Source: Theristus sp. LFF4_11
Lineage: Eukaryota; Nematoda; Chromadorea; Monhysterida; Xyalidae
Assembly (NCBI GenBank): GCA_030248135.1
Contig: JASANC010005240.1
Location: forward strand, 19,082-83,081
Direction: 5' to 3'
Length of the DNA stretch: 64,000 nucleotides
The notes under the pieces were generated by a model, which saw only the letters and a list, made by a program, of their open reading frames with translations, searched no databases and was not told where the DNA came from. Both the position numbers and the translations under genes were made by a program. Shown here one piece after another: positions 46,744 through 58,500 of this stretch. How positions within the stretch are numbered: position 1 is the first letter of the stretch; each line of letters opens with the position of its first letter.

Positions 46744-46965
46744 CGCGTTGCCGTCGACGTGGATTCGATGCCGTTCTTCAAAGTGGCCGCCATAAAACTA
46801 TACTGTTACTCGTGCTGTTCCTGGTTTGTTACGGGCGCCGAAATCGTTGACTGGCGAAGACAATACTGCAACAGCCTAATAAATAACCTTCGGGATAATT
46901 ATGCGGATTTGCGCGGTGGGAATTGCAACAACCCGGTCATCAGTGCAGTGTGCTCAGTTTCGTAG
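46744..46965 (+). CDS. Possible Cys-rich terminal exon
   Basis: After a TTTTTAG acceptor a phase-0 frame of 73 codons runs to TAG. It has six Cys, beginning LYCYSCCS, then QYCNSL, GNCNNP and AVCSVS. LxCYxC at the start resembles Ly-6-like secreted domains, but the spacing of later Cys does not clearly match. No partner exon identified. Confidence 0.25.
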   Translation, partial: RVAVDVDSMPFFKVAAIKLYCYSCCSWFVTGAEIVDWRRQYCNSLINNLRDNYADLRGGNCNNPVISAVCSVS

Positions 46966-47716
46966 CAAAATCACCCACTCCTGAATCACTGGCAAACAAA
47001 CATAGTTGCAATGTTGCATTGAACTTGAATTTGTGCAATCATTTACAAATTAAATCATTGATGATATGCAGGCGTTTAGTTGCACAGGCTTGAAAAAAAT
47101 GCGCACAAATTTCAGTTGCGAGAATGACTGCGCGCCACAACTAAAAAGCTACATTTTTGGTTTTCCAACAGCGTTGTGTTGCGCGTTGCGCTTTTCATGT
47201 GCAACCATTCTTGCAACGAAATTATGTGTGCTTTTTTCACGCTTGTGCAACCTAACGCCCTGCATCATCAACGATTTGTAAGAATTGCAAAACATTCAAA
47301 GTCAGGTAAATGCAACAGCGCAGCTATTTATTATTTTCCTAGTATACATATGCGCGAATACGTTTATTTGGGTTTGTTTGGCGCGTTTTTCCATTTGTGA
47401 TTTTTGAAAATTTTCAAAATAAATTTGGCGCTTTGGATGTTCCTGTGCTATCGGACGTTATGAACGAAATAAAACAATGGCTAAATCTGACTTCGGATAA
47501 TTCAATGTCAAATAATATCTGATGCACATCAAGAATGAAGCCAGTATCCTCCAGCATTATGATCATCAAAATCAGGCCTCATCAGCTGTAAACTTTGACT
47601 GTTAACAAAAAACTGACCGGACATTGGTCATGACTGGACCATTCAGTGGTGAAACACACAGGTGCCGCGCGTCCCACGATATGCTTGTTGTTAGTCACAT
47701 CCCAACAAATATGTAT

Positions 47717-47920
47717 GATCTTTTATTTTGGTCCCGCAACTCAATGCGCCCATAGATGGGTAAACAGTTGCATGCAGGACGCGGAAATTCAAAATTGGTG
47801 AAGTGATCCGAGTTCCCTATACAGCCGAGTCACTTAAACGACTTTGAATTGCCACATAAAGACTGAAACGAGTTTTCTTTTCACGTCTGCACACGCATTC
47901 AGTCGCAGAACTTAAAAAAC
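47717..47920. mobile_element. MITE, 200-bp family A (reverse)
   Basis: GATCTTTTATTTTGGTCCCG ... CACGCATTCAGTCGCAGAAC; reverse orientation relative to 2922. Confidence 0.7.
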
Positions 47921-48669
47921 TGCGAGAGTACACCATAAAACTGAACAAACAAACAAACTCCAGACTTGAGGCCACTACTGGTCTCACACGCAGTAATCCG
48001 AAAGGGGTTTTCGACCGAATAAAACAAGGTCGTGCGAACCTGTCCCTTCAACTGAGACAATCGAGCGACTGCAGTGCCAGAGCTACGGTCCGACCGTACC
48101 GTGCGACCGGCACCGCGACCGTCATGAGGACAAAAACATACGGTCAAAAATATGAAATGCGTGCAATTCCATAATGAAAGGCGTGTGAATTTATGCGGTT
48201 TTCAACGTGCACAATCGCTTCGCAGATTCAGAAAAGTGTTTAACAAAGAACGAAAGATCACAACAAGGCGACTTGCACAATCGATATTGTATATTTCGTT
48301 CATCATGTGAAAATTCCTTCTTGGTAGGCATGCAGGACGATATGGTTATGGTATAGCAAGCGATCAATTTCAAAATTGACATGAACACAACATTTTTGCC
48401 GAATTTGAACTTTTCCCTAACATTTTAAGCTTAAAAGCCTTCTTCAGTCAACCGAGTCCCTCGCCGATGAAGGTGTCAAAATAGCCTTCAGGCTGAAATA
48501 TTTAAAAAAAATTTGATTTACCGAAAATTTGGAAAAAACTGTAAAAAAACGGCTTCAACCCTGTGTTTAGATTTTTGATATGTTTCATGGAATGGAGTGT
48601 CGAATGTTCTTCTCCTTCGGATATCTCAAATTCCCAATCCCACCGTAACACATCGAAAAATCTCTACTA

Positions 48670-49135
48670 CCGTATTACCCCAATAAACCCCCATGGGGGA
48701 TTAATACGTCAGCGACTTTTAGGGGTGGGGGTTTATTGGTGGGGGGGGGGGGATTATTGGGGGGGGGGGGGGTTTATTTACAAAAAAATTCTAGGGGTGG
48801 GGGTTTGTTGAAAAATGGCAAAAATACATTGCATGGCAGGCAAGAAAGTCGCAGAAACTTCTACTCTACATAGAAATTTCCTTTTATAACAGCCTTTTGT
48901 AATGAAATTACTATTAACTCACCCATTTGGGGCCTTTGGTAGCACAATTTCATCATTTTCACTGCAACCAGCCACTGAATTCGCTAGGTATGTGTTTCAA
49001 ACAGGTCTCCAATAATCCCCCATGGGGGATTATTTGTGGGGGGGGGGGATTATTCGGAAACTGGTCGGGGGGGGTGGGGGTTTATTGGTGGGGGGGGGAT
49101 TAATGGTGGGGGGGGGTTTAATGGGGGTAATACGG
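48670..49135. mobile_element. TA-MITE, CCGTATTACCCC family, copy 1
   Basis: CCGTATTACCCCAATAAACC to GGGGGTAATACGG flanked by TA. The ends are long G/C runs alternating with TTTATTGG and GATTAATGG. 466 bp, uninterrupted. Confidence 0.85.
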
Positions 49136-49375
49136 TATTCCTCAACAAACATCGAAAAATCTGAACAGCTGAAATTCAAATGGAACCGTGCAAGTTCCAT
49201 TGATACGGTATACAGAAACGCTATAAGAAAAACGCGACTGCTCTAAAGCTGTGTTTTTGCTCTTACCCTGTCTACTTTTACTTTTACGACCACATCAGCA
49301 CCGTTGTTTGCGGAGGTCCCCTGGAATCGAAGAGCAGAGTCACACATGTACAGTATTTTGATTATTCTCTTTCAT

Positions 49376-49590
49376 TTTGTTTTATTTTGTTTCCGAGACT
49401 GAATACGCGCAAAGATAGGTAACCAGTTTCATGCATGACGCAGAATTAAAATTAGTAAATTCGATCTGAGTCCCCGAAATAGGGCCGGGTCTCTGAGGCG
49501 ATTTTGAATTGCCACATAACCATTGAAACTAGTTTCTTGGATGACGTGGATCCACGTTTGTAAATGCACTGAGTCGCAGAAACTTAAAAA
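49376..49590. mobile_element. MITE, 200-bp family A (reverse)
   Basis: TTTTATTTTGTTTCCGAGAC ... GCACTGAGTCGCAGAAAC with the GTTTCATGCATGACGC core. Diverged. Confidence 0.6.
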
Positions 49591-49754
49591 ATTATTACCG
49601 GGTACTACGCAATTTTGTTTAAAATTATAGCACTGAAAATCTGAAAAAAAATAACATTACCGCATCGGTCTCTCTTTTGTGTCGCGCATCGTCACCAACC
49701 GAATTGACCAGAAAAAAGAAAGTGATGTGAAATAAGGAAACTGTTATTTACAAT

Positions 49755-49956
49755 ATGTACTTTTAGTTCGGTTCAGCCATTCAATGCGCGCATGAGAGAT
49801 GTAAGCAAGCAGTTTCATGCCTATGACGCGTTAATTCAAAATTGGTGAACTGACCCGTGTCCCTGAGATACGGTTGGGTCATTCATTTTGAGTTTCCGCA
49901 TCAAACACACACTTATTTCCTTTCGACGTCTGAAAACGCATTGAGTCGCAGAACTA
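49755..49956. mobile_element. MITE, 200-bp family A (reverse)
   Basis: TTCGGTTCAGCCATTCAATG ... CGCATTGAGTCGCAGAAC, with AGTTTCATGCCTATGACGCG inside. Confidence 0.6.
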
Positions 49957-50593
49957 TACGTAGACGAAAACGACAAAAGTGATGCGACTGCGAGTTTTTT
50001 TTCTAAAAAAAAGGCGCGGCGTAAAACTTGTCGTCATCGCCGACTGACTAAACTTAAAACAAATAAATCAAAAATATCGGCGTATTACCGCGTCATCGTT
50101 CATTTCATTCTCACCAATGTTGTTTTCGTCCGCCGCGAGAACCTTAAACACCGAAAGTTCTGTTTGTTTATAACATAACTGAAATAAGTGAAAATATCAA
50201 CCCTAACTCCGTATGTACCGTATCCTCTTTAGAACGGGTCTCTCTCTTGCGTCGCACACCGCCATTACCGCTATCACCCATCGCAACGGCCTGAAAAAAG
50301 CTACATTGTCATATTGCAGAATAATCGATCGTTTTACACTTTGACAAAACAAAAACACTAGGATGGCTATTATCTTTTATTGTGGTGGTTCCGGTACTCA
50401 ATACGTTTGCACACGGGGATAGGTAAATGTTTCACGGTATTAAAAATTAGGGTACGGTGTACACTTGGCCGTGTGCCTGACGTTTTACGGGTCTGGCTCG
50501 GTTGTGGTTTTTTTCTTAGGGTGTGAAACCTTTGTGCCTCCGATCTTCCTGACACGATAAACAAAATAACAACAAAGTGCAATTTTGAAATTA

Positions 50594-50835
50594 CCGGAAA
50601 GTCTTGCATATAAGGTTCCTCCCACTTATAAGACCCCCACCCAAAAGTGGGCGGAGTGTCACACGGCGGGAAACCAACAAATTCAAAATTTTGACATGGT
50701 CGAAAACCTACTCCGTTTATAAGGCCCGGAATTCCTAAGACCTCCTCCCACTTACAAGGCTGTCACACGAAATTCCACTTTTTTTGATTTTCAAATTTAG
50801 GTATATGAGGAGACCTCATATGCAAGACTTTACGG
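50594..50835. mobile_element. TA-MITE, CCGTAAAGTC family, copy 1
   Basis: CCGGAAAGTCTTGCATATAA to TATGCAAGACTTTACGG, TA on both sides. The interior has repeated CCCACTTATAAGAC and GGCGGGAAACC. Inverted relative to 53831. Confidence 0.85.
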
Positions 50836-50914
50836 TACACCTGTGAAAGAATTTCAGCTGAAATTTAGAACACTTATAAAAATTGGGCCGTCATTTCGTG
50901 CGTTCAAATTTCAG

Positions 50915-51030
50915 CTGACCACTCATGGAACTGTATGTTGATGCACTTGGCCCACCGCCCACCGCACCCCATGCGCATGCACGACAACGACGGCCACAAG
51001 GACAGCCAGTGCCAGCACAGCATGCAGTTT
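50915..51030 (+). CDS. Candidate exon, His-rich
   Basis: After an AATTTCAG acceptor the phase-1 frame reads DHSWNCMLMHLAHRPPHPM and continues RMHDNDGHKDSQCQHSMQ. Base composition turns GC-rich exactly here and third positions are C/G-biased like real exons in this window. Donor unclear. No family recognised. Confidence 0.3.
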
Positions 51031-51989
51031 GAAGGCCATGGTTTTCATTCAGTTTTTCCACGAGTTTTCCGTTCAGATTTGAAATTGGAAACGTTTGGAG
51101 AAATGATTTGGCATTTTGGAATGTTTGGAAACCTTGCATATTTGAAGCAGAACCATCGTATTCGTTCATCCCACTGAAGAATTTTTCTGTCCGTTGTAGA
51201 CTTTTTTGATATCGGGTCTGCAAAAATTCTGTGTCCAAATTTTTCACACGCCATTGGGTGGTTGCCTTTATTTTTCCGGTGGAACTTTAAACATTGGGGG
51301 GCTGACAAGCCACCCTGTAGAACTTTAAAGAAGTGACCGATATACCAATAACATGTCTTGATTAGCACTGTTGAATATGACCATTTTTCTCTTTGATATT
51401 TTTAGTATTCCGTTTTAAACAATTAAAACAATTTTATTTTAAAAACAATCTAAAACGAGCCACACAGAAAGATTTGTCTGGAGGAGGAAAACAGGGAGAA
51501 ATAGAAAAATGTCCATAAAAGTTGTTTGAAAAAATCTGTGTATCAAGAAAAGCCACCCCTGCAAATGGGCGCAACTAGTGTGTCTGTCTCGACCAGGGTT
51601 TGAAAAACCCCAAGCTGTTCAAGTTCAACGCCAAAAATGACTTAACTCGTGTCCCGCGTCGTGTCCTGCCCCGGAAAAAATGCTCAGCATGCCGAGTAAA
51701 TCCCACACCGAACCACACCCGTAAAACGTCAGCACACGGCGAGGTGTCTACCGCAACCTAATTTTGAATTCCGTGAAACATTTTTCCTATCCCCGTGTGC
51801 AAACGCATAAGGAACCGGGACCAAAATAGAAGATAATAGTATCGTTTCTTTAAGACCTGCGACTCAAGGCGGTTCTAGACGTGGAAAGGAAAGCATGGAA
51901 AATGCATTTTCAACGGCCCGCGTTTGAGCCTGATCAGAGCCACGCACCAGCCAATCAGCTAATGCCCTAAATTCTCCAGTCTGACAATA

Positions 51990-52883
51990 CCGTATTACCC
52001 CCAGTAAACCCCCATGGGGGATTAATACGTCAGCGACTTTTAGGGGTGGGGGTTTATTGGTGGGGGGGGATTATTGGTGGGGGGTTTATTTACAAAAAAT
52101 TCTAGGGGTGGGGGTTTGTTGAAAAATGGCAAAAATACCTTGCATGGCAGTCAAGAAAGTCGCAGAAACTTCTACTTTTCACAGAGATTTCCTTTTGTAA
52201 CAGCCTTTTGTAATGAAATTACCATTAACTCATCCCTTTGGGGCCCTTGGTAGCACAATCTCACCAATGTCACTGCATTCAGCCACTGAATTCGCTGGGT
52301 ATGTGTTTCAAACAGGTTTCTAATTAACCCCCATCGGGGGTTATTTGTGGGGGAGGGATTACCGTATTACCCCCATTAAACCCCCCCCCACCATTAATCC
52401 CCCCCCCACCAATAAACCCCCACCCCCGTCCAGTTTCCAAATAATCCCCCCCACAAATAATCCCCCATGGGGGATTATTGGAGACCTGTTTGAAACACAT
52501 ACCCAGCGAATTCAGTGGCTGGTTGCAGTGAAAATGATGAAATTGTGCTACCAAAGGCCCCAAATAGGTGAGTTTATAGTAATTTCATTACAAAAGGCTG
52601 TTATAAAAGGAAATTTCTATGTAGAGTAGAAGTTTCTGCGACTTTCTTGCCTGCCATGCAAGGTATTTTTGCCATTTTTCAACAAACCCCCACCCCTAGA
52701 ATTTTTTTAATACACCCCCCCCCAAACCCCACCAATAAACCCCACCCCTAAAAGTCGCTGACGTATTAATCCCCCATGGGGGTTTATTGGGGGTAATACG
52801 GTATTCGGAAACCTGTCGGAGGGGTGGGGGTTTATTGGTGGGGGGGATTAATGGTGGGGGGGGGGTTAATGGGGGTAATACGG
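51990..52883. mobile_element. TA-MITE, CCGTATTACCCC family, copy 2 (split)
   Basis: Left part 51990-52361, right part 52802-52883, flanked by TA (51988-51989, 52884-52885). Copy 3 is inserted at a TA within GGGATTATTCGG, a sequence still intact in copy 1. Confidence 0.85.
52362..52801. mobile_element. TA-MITE, CCGTATTACCCC family, copy 3
   Basis: CCGTATTACCCCCATTAAAC to GGGGGTAATACGG, TA on both sides, in reverse orientation inside copy 2. 440 bp. Confidence 0.88.
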
Positions 52884-52963
52884 TATGTGTTTGTGGATGT
52901 GTATGTATTGGTGGTGCATGCGTGTATGTGTTGGACATTTGCATGTTAAAAATAAAATTCGAC

Positions 52964-53176
52964 TTTTTAGGTTCTGCGACAGAATGTGTGCAGGTGCAAA
53001 CGTAGAAAGGAAGCTAGTTTCAATGTTTATGCAGCAATCCAAACTCGGCTAAGTGCCTCGGTCCTTTTTAGGCGAATCGGATCACTTTGCCAATTTTGAA
53101 TTCCCGCGTCATGCATGAAACTGTGTATACACCTCTCTATGCGCGCATTGAGTCTCGGGACCAAAATAAAAGATCA
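52964..53176. mobile_element. MITE, 200-bp family A
   Basis: TTTTTAGGTTCTGCGACAG ... CATTGAGTCTCGGGACC, core GAATTCCCGCGTCATGCATG. One of the best-preserved copies. Confidence 0.75.
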
Positions 53177-53187
53177 TACATGTATCA

Positions 53188-53304
53188 CCAGGCACTATCT
53201 TCAGACGATGAAGCTATGCAAGCCATCGCCCATACAGTCATAGCCGTGTGCATTTTGCAGCTTTTGTTTTTGTACCAAATCTACCACCATGTGGGCAGTG
53301 CATG
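53188..53304 (+). CDS. Candidate terminal exon with one membrane segment
   Basis: After a TATCACCAG acceptor a phase-0 frame reads ALSSDDEAMQAIAHTV, a hydrophobic stretch IAVCILQLLFLY and QIYHHVGSA before TGA. Codon bias looks real, but no upstream partner was found. Confidence 0.25.
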
Positions 53305-53830
53305 AACAAACCAAAAGCGCAACTCTATTTTTTGGTCGTCGCGACTTGTATCACTTCCGAAAAGAGAAAATAAATTGTTTCCATCCATGAGGCCCAATAA
53401 TCTACTGCGCGGGCGCCGCTGTGTCTTTTTTCGAGCGTGTGCAGAGATATTGAGAATATCAAAACGACGACTCTAGCGAGATACGCAAAAACATGCTCTT
53501 GAAAACAGTTTTTGCGCCTGTTTTGACATAAATCACTGGCAGTCATACCGTTTTTACTACTCTTTTTCGTGCAGAGGATGAAGGCCCTTTCTTGATAGCA
53601 TTATTTTGTTTTTCTAAATTGTACACACATTTTCAGGCTCGTTGGCTTCTTATTTGAAGTTTTTAGTCAACTTCATGAAAGCTTTAATCAATGCGAATGT
53701 GTGCTTTTCACTGCATAATAGCACGGTGTCTTGTCGGTGGTTCCAAAAACTTTTTTATCCACACCACACCACATGCGTGCCTGTTTTGCATTACACTGCC
53801 TGCACATGTATGTATATTTATTTGTGGATA

Positions 53831-54092
53831 CCGTAAAGTCTTGCATATAAGATCTCCTTATATAAATTTGAAAATAAAAAATTTCTGAAAAAAGTGGAAT
53901 TTCGTGTGACAGCCTTATAAGTGGGAGGAGGTCTTATAAAGCGAACATCAGGAATTCCGGGCCTTATAAACGGGGTAGGATTTCGACCATGTCAAAATTT
54001 TGAATTTTTTGGTTTCCCGCCGTGTGACACTCCGCCCACTTTTGGGAGGGGGTCTTATAAGTGGGAGGAACCTTATATGCAAGACTTTACGG
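53831..54092. mobile_element. TA-MITE, CCGTAAAGTC family, copy 2
   Basis: CCGTAAAGTCTTGCATATAA to TTATATGCAAGACTTTACGG, TA on both sides; near reverse complement of 50594-50835 with an extra segment near the left end. Confidence 0.88.
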
Positions 54093-55574
54093 TATTTGTA
54101 TCAGTGCTCTTTTTTTGATATGCCCGAGGGAATGTTAGAGGAAAGAAACGTGTTTTCGTGCAAACATCCAAAACAGTTTCAAGACTCAAATGAATGATTT
54201 TTTTTGCGACTGAACATATTTTTTGTTATGCAGATCACTAGTTGGCCAGTTGGGCACCGCACGTTTTACAGCAGCAGCAGCACTGCCACAGCATACAATA
54301 TCGCATGTGTGTATGTGCCAGTGTGTTTGTCTTGGTACCGCACAGCACCAGACAAGAACGTGCGTGTTGAGTGCAAGTGCAGGATCTTCTGAGTCGGCTC
54401 TTTTTTTTAGCACGTTGCAACAAACTGCCAAAAGACGTTTGATGTGTCCATGACACACGCATGTGCGTGTCGTCGTGTCTGTCTGGTGCTTTCGACATTC
54501 GGCTTACTGTTAAAACTTTTGCTTTCAGACTTTTGGCGCTTGTATTCTAAAACCGTTTTCCGTTTTTTATGCTTTGATATCTTTGTTTTGTTGAAAAACA
54601 GCAGTTGGAAATGGTCATTTGGAAAACCCGATTGTTTCAAGCAACAAACGCTGTTGTCTGTTTTATTCATGACCAAGAACAAGAGAACTGTCAACTCTTC
54701 TGAAAAAGCCGTCAGCTGGATTGATGCTGTTTGTGAACTGGCGAGCAGTATTTCATGCAACAAAAACTTTCAAAAAAAGTCACCAAGTAGTGATTCCGGC
54801 TTGACAATAAAACATGGGTCAAGCCTGTTGTGGTTACCGGAGTAATGCAGGTTGGTCAATTTCACTGATTTTCTGCTTTTGCCTGAAAATGCCGATTAAA
54901 ATGAGCGACTGACAGTTTGCAGAATGAAATTGTTTTTTCATATGCCGTCTCAACATTCAAAAAACGATCAGCATCTTTCAAATTGAATTGAAAGTTTGAA
55001 AAGCAATGCGGTCAACAACACCGCCATTGGCATTAGGTCACAACAACACCGAGTTGATCAAGTCTCGGTTGAGGAGATCGTCTACTGACTGGACAAATTA
55101 CTGAACCAATCAACGTTTTGCACAATTTTCTTCATCTGTTCATCAGAATCGTGGAAATTTCCCAGCAATAAATACTTTGTACGGAATAACCGAGTAAACA
55201 TGGCAGCTTTTTTCAGGGTGCAAGGAGCGCGCGAAATTTGAATAAAAGAAAATAGACGTTCAGAAACCAACATGTGTGCCAAATTTGACGTGTTTTTTCA
55301 GACTAATAGATTCTTCGTGCTATTATGTTTATTCTTGCTCCCTTAAACACATGATTAGGAGTTGTGTTGGCATTTTTGAAAAAGACACTCTCCTAGTCTG
55401 CGACTGATCCCGCCTTGACGGGCTGCCTTTTTTATTCGGCCATACTGTACAGTAGTAATTTGTTCAATAGTTATTTTATTACAAAATATTTCAGTGGTAA
55501 TTTGCTCTATCGTCTCAGAGAGTCAGTATACATTCGCCTGTTCTTCATTCACGCATAATTTGCGCGTCACACAG

Positions 55575-57083
55575 GCGGCCGAGGTCGTTCACCGTCGTCA
55601 GCGGCCTCCGCACGGTCACGCAGCTCGCAGCAGCCGCAGCAACACCGACGCATTCTCATCGGATCATCGTACGACGACGAAGCGCTCTCAGACACCCGCT
55701 CGGCGCCGTCCGTATCGCTGCAACACGACCAAGTGCGTTCCCGCCAACTGTGTCACCGCTCGTGGCCTCGGTGGTAGTGCGTTTAGGCCCATTCATGCAC
55801 GCGCGCGTTAACATGAACGTGCGTATCAATGTGCGTATGTTCCAAAACTGAAGCGCGCTGTTTTTTTGCTTCGTGAATGTGTAGCGAAGTGATGCACGTC
55901 AGCGCGCTTCAACCTCCATGAATGGCGCTTTAGATTCGTTGGGAGATCGATGTGCGTTCGGGCGATCGAGCCCCGCCGAAGGGTGTTATGGACATTTAAT
56001 GACAGGAAAACTCATGGGTGCCCTACTTGATGGCGTTCTGTACGCTTTTGCGCTTAAAAACGATCGCCTAAATTACTGTTCATTCGTTTGTATCTACCAC
56101 CAAAAATCATTCACTAAAAAATGCCCGTTTATCATGCACAAGCAACAGAAAATGCTATTCATATCACTCTTCACTCACAATTTTTTCCCCGAAGAGATAT
56201 GTGCAAAAATGAAAGCTCGACGTTCTGAGCATGACAAATGCATGTTTCCTAGCACGTTAGACACGTTTCAAAATGGGCTTTAGTTCTTGTAAAATAGGCG
56301 GAGGGAGTGGAAGCGAAGACAGGCGATAAGTGCGAAACGTCATTACTTTTTACTGTTTTCAGGATCATTTCCGTCAAAATTGACAAAGGCAATCAGTCAG
56401 CTCATTGCCCGGCTCACTGACTGGCCCCAGCTCAATGCAGCAATGAAAGTAGATTCATAAGTTTTTGAATTTCTTTCAATCTGCTATTTCCATTCAGGTG
56501 ACCGTGACCAGCAATCCAACGTCGGACTTTCATTTCGACATGATTCGCACGCAACGCAACAAGCACGCGCACCACCAAAACCCGAAATCAGCCAGTCCGT
56601 CGATGTTCAATGCGGTCGATGCTGACGGGGTGAGAAGAAAACTGAATAACTGTGGGCCCATGGAAGTACTGCAGTCCATGGTCTCGACACGACCTTGCAT
56701 ATTGCGGACGTCTCGAGTCGCCATGAAAGTTGATTGCGATTTTCAAAGATACAGTGGCGACCAAAAGTTTGGAAACGTTTTTCACCCGATAATAACGGGA
56801 GTCTGATCACGCGAGATCGTGCCGAGATCAAGTACGGTATGGGCCTACTGTACTGGTTTTATCGTAGACTCATGGGCACGTGCAACATTGTGCCGATGAA
56901 TCGTGGCATTTTTCTGACAGCTTCAAACAATTAAAAAACTCTACCATTAACCACAACTTGCATCCAATTTTTTTGCAGGTTCGACTGCACAATGTGCTGC
57001 AATGCAGCGAGGAGCGGAGTGACGTGATATCAGACAATTCAACGAATCATAATGGAACGATGGAGAAGATGCCAGTGCACTGA
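55575..57083 (+). CDS. Unknown protein, C-terminal exons
   Basis: Three exons join without phase conflict: 55575-55732 (phase-1 start after ACACAG; reads GRGRSPSSAASARSRSSQQ, then ILIGSSYDDEALSDTRSAP), 56498-56629 (VTVTSNPTSDFHFDMIRTQ, His-rich middle) and 56979-57083 (VRLHNVLQCSEERSDVIS, ending MEKMPVH and TGA). The first two are clearly GC-richer than their introns. The chain is Ser/Arg/Gln-rich and looks like a disordered cytoplasmic tail. I recognise no domain. Upstream exons are not certain; 54232-54305 and 50915-51030 are possible. The introns hold an unrelated 121-codon frame I do not trust. Confidence 0.5.
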
Positions 57084-57910
57084 TTGGCCGTTTCTAATTG
57101 GTTTTATTTGCAATATCTCTGTTTTGTGAACGGAACGGAGTTTCTGATCACATTCACAACCGTTAAAAACAATATTAAGTGCCGTTGTTCGCCAGATAGA
57201 AACACATCGCAGCGTCCCCGGCTCGCAAAAAGACAGACGGACACAAGACAGAACTGCCAAAAGGTGTTTTATTGCAGACAGATCTCATAGTCAAACAAGC
57301 ACACATGTCAGCTCCCTTAATAGCACGTTTTAGGTAGCAGCCAATCAACGCAGCACGATTAAAAACGGGTCACACCAATTATCGCCACAATGCAAACCAT
57401 CCCATTGCTACCGACACTGCGTTGGAAACGGCCCACCACAGAATAACGTTGTTCAGAACTTTTTTAAGCATGAAGTGAGAAAATTTGCACTGGCAGCGGT
57501 TAAAAATTGCGATTTTTCAGCAAAAAATGTTTACAGCTGCGCGCAACGACATTGAACAAAAAACAAAGCCAAACCTATTGATGTATCCGTTGTGCCCTGT
57601 TTCGGATTACAAAACTAATCCAACAGTCAGGTAACGCAAGTTTCAATCAAACAGTAAACGTCACTACGGTTTTCTCACAGCTTAAGCAGCTGTCTCTATC
57701 CACTAAGCAGTTCTTTTGAAGTTATTGACAAAAAAAGCAAGGACAGATGTACAAATTTTTGTCACGGAATCACTTTTTGGCTTGATTGGACAGTGGCTGT
57801 CATCAACTGAATCACTCGTTCACAATGAAATCACATAAAAGGATTGGCAAAAAATCTTTTTAAACAACGGTTCAAAACAAAACATACCGCGGTTTGACCC
57901 CCACCATACC
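57084..57910. other. Intergenic
   Basis: AT-rich, no supported gene or named repeat. Confidence 0.3.
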
Positions 57911-58146
57911 CGCGCGACGATGCGGGATACCGATGTGCGCAGCCCTCAGAACCGGTGTGCAGCCCGCAAGAGATTTTTGCGGTGGAAGTTTGGCGACACC
58001 GGTTTGACAGCAGTGCACCACTTTGAGGTCAGTGCACCATTTGCAAGGCAGCAGGTGCAATGAAGCAAAACTCGCAAAGTGTGTTCTTGCGGGCTGCGCA
58101 CCGGTTTGAGGGCTGCGTACATCGGTACCCCACACCGTCGCGCGAG
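57911..58146. mobile_element. MITE with about 60-bp inverted ends
   Basis: Left CGCGCGACGATGCGG...ATACCGATGTGCGCAGCCCT pairs with right ...AGGGCTGCGTACATCGGTAC...CGTCGCGCG. A GC-rich core with GCAGTGCACCACTTTGAGG. Only copy seen. Confidence 0.75.
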
Positions 58147-58500
58147 CATGATCCCCACAATAGAAAGTCCGAAAATGCATGAAAAAGAATCCGTTTTTAA
58201 ATCAGAAATCAAAAAAAGAACCCAGAAAAAACGTTTTCAATCACAAGCACCCTGCGCCAGATGAGAACAGAGAAACCAATCACCAAAACATCACAGAAGA
58301 CTTCGGTGAAATAAAAAAAACGTAAAACGTTTAATTCGGTGCTCGGCTCTGATAAATAATCAAATAAACGAGCGCTGATTGGTCGTTCACAAGTTGTTAC
58401 ACAATGCAGCCTATTAGCATGTGCCAGCAGAGCGATGCGAAACAACCGACTCGCCAACAAAACAACAACAACAAGAAACAAGGTTTCGTCATCATCATTA

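Noticed and set aside
48740..48772. Poly-G tracts as telomere-like sequence
   Set aside because: They are internal parts of MITEs and lack a TTAGGC-type unit.
54407..54763. 118-codon - strand frame
   Set aside because: Overlapped by an equally long + frame; neither has coding bias or motif.
55918..56283. 121-codon frame
   Set aside because: Within an intron of the orphan gene, starts at an element end (ATGAATGGCGCTTTAG) and shows no domain.
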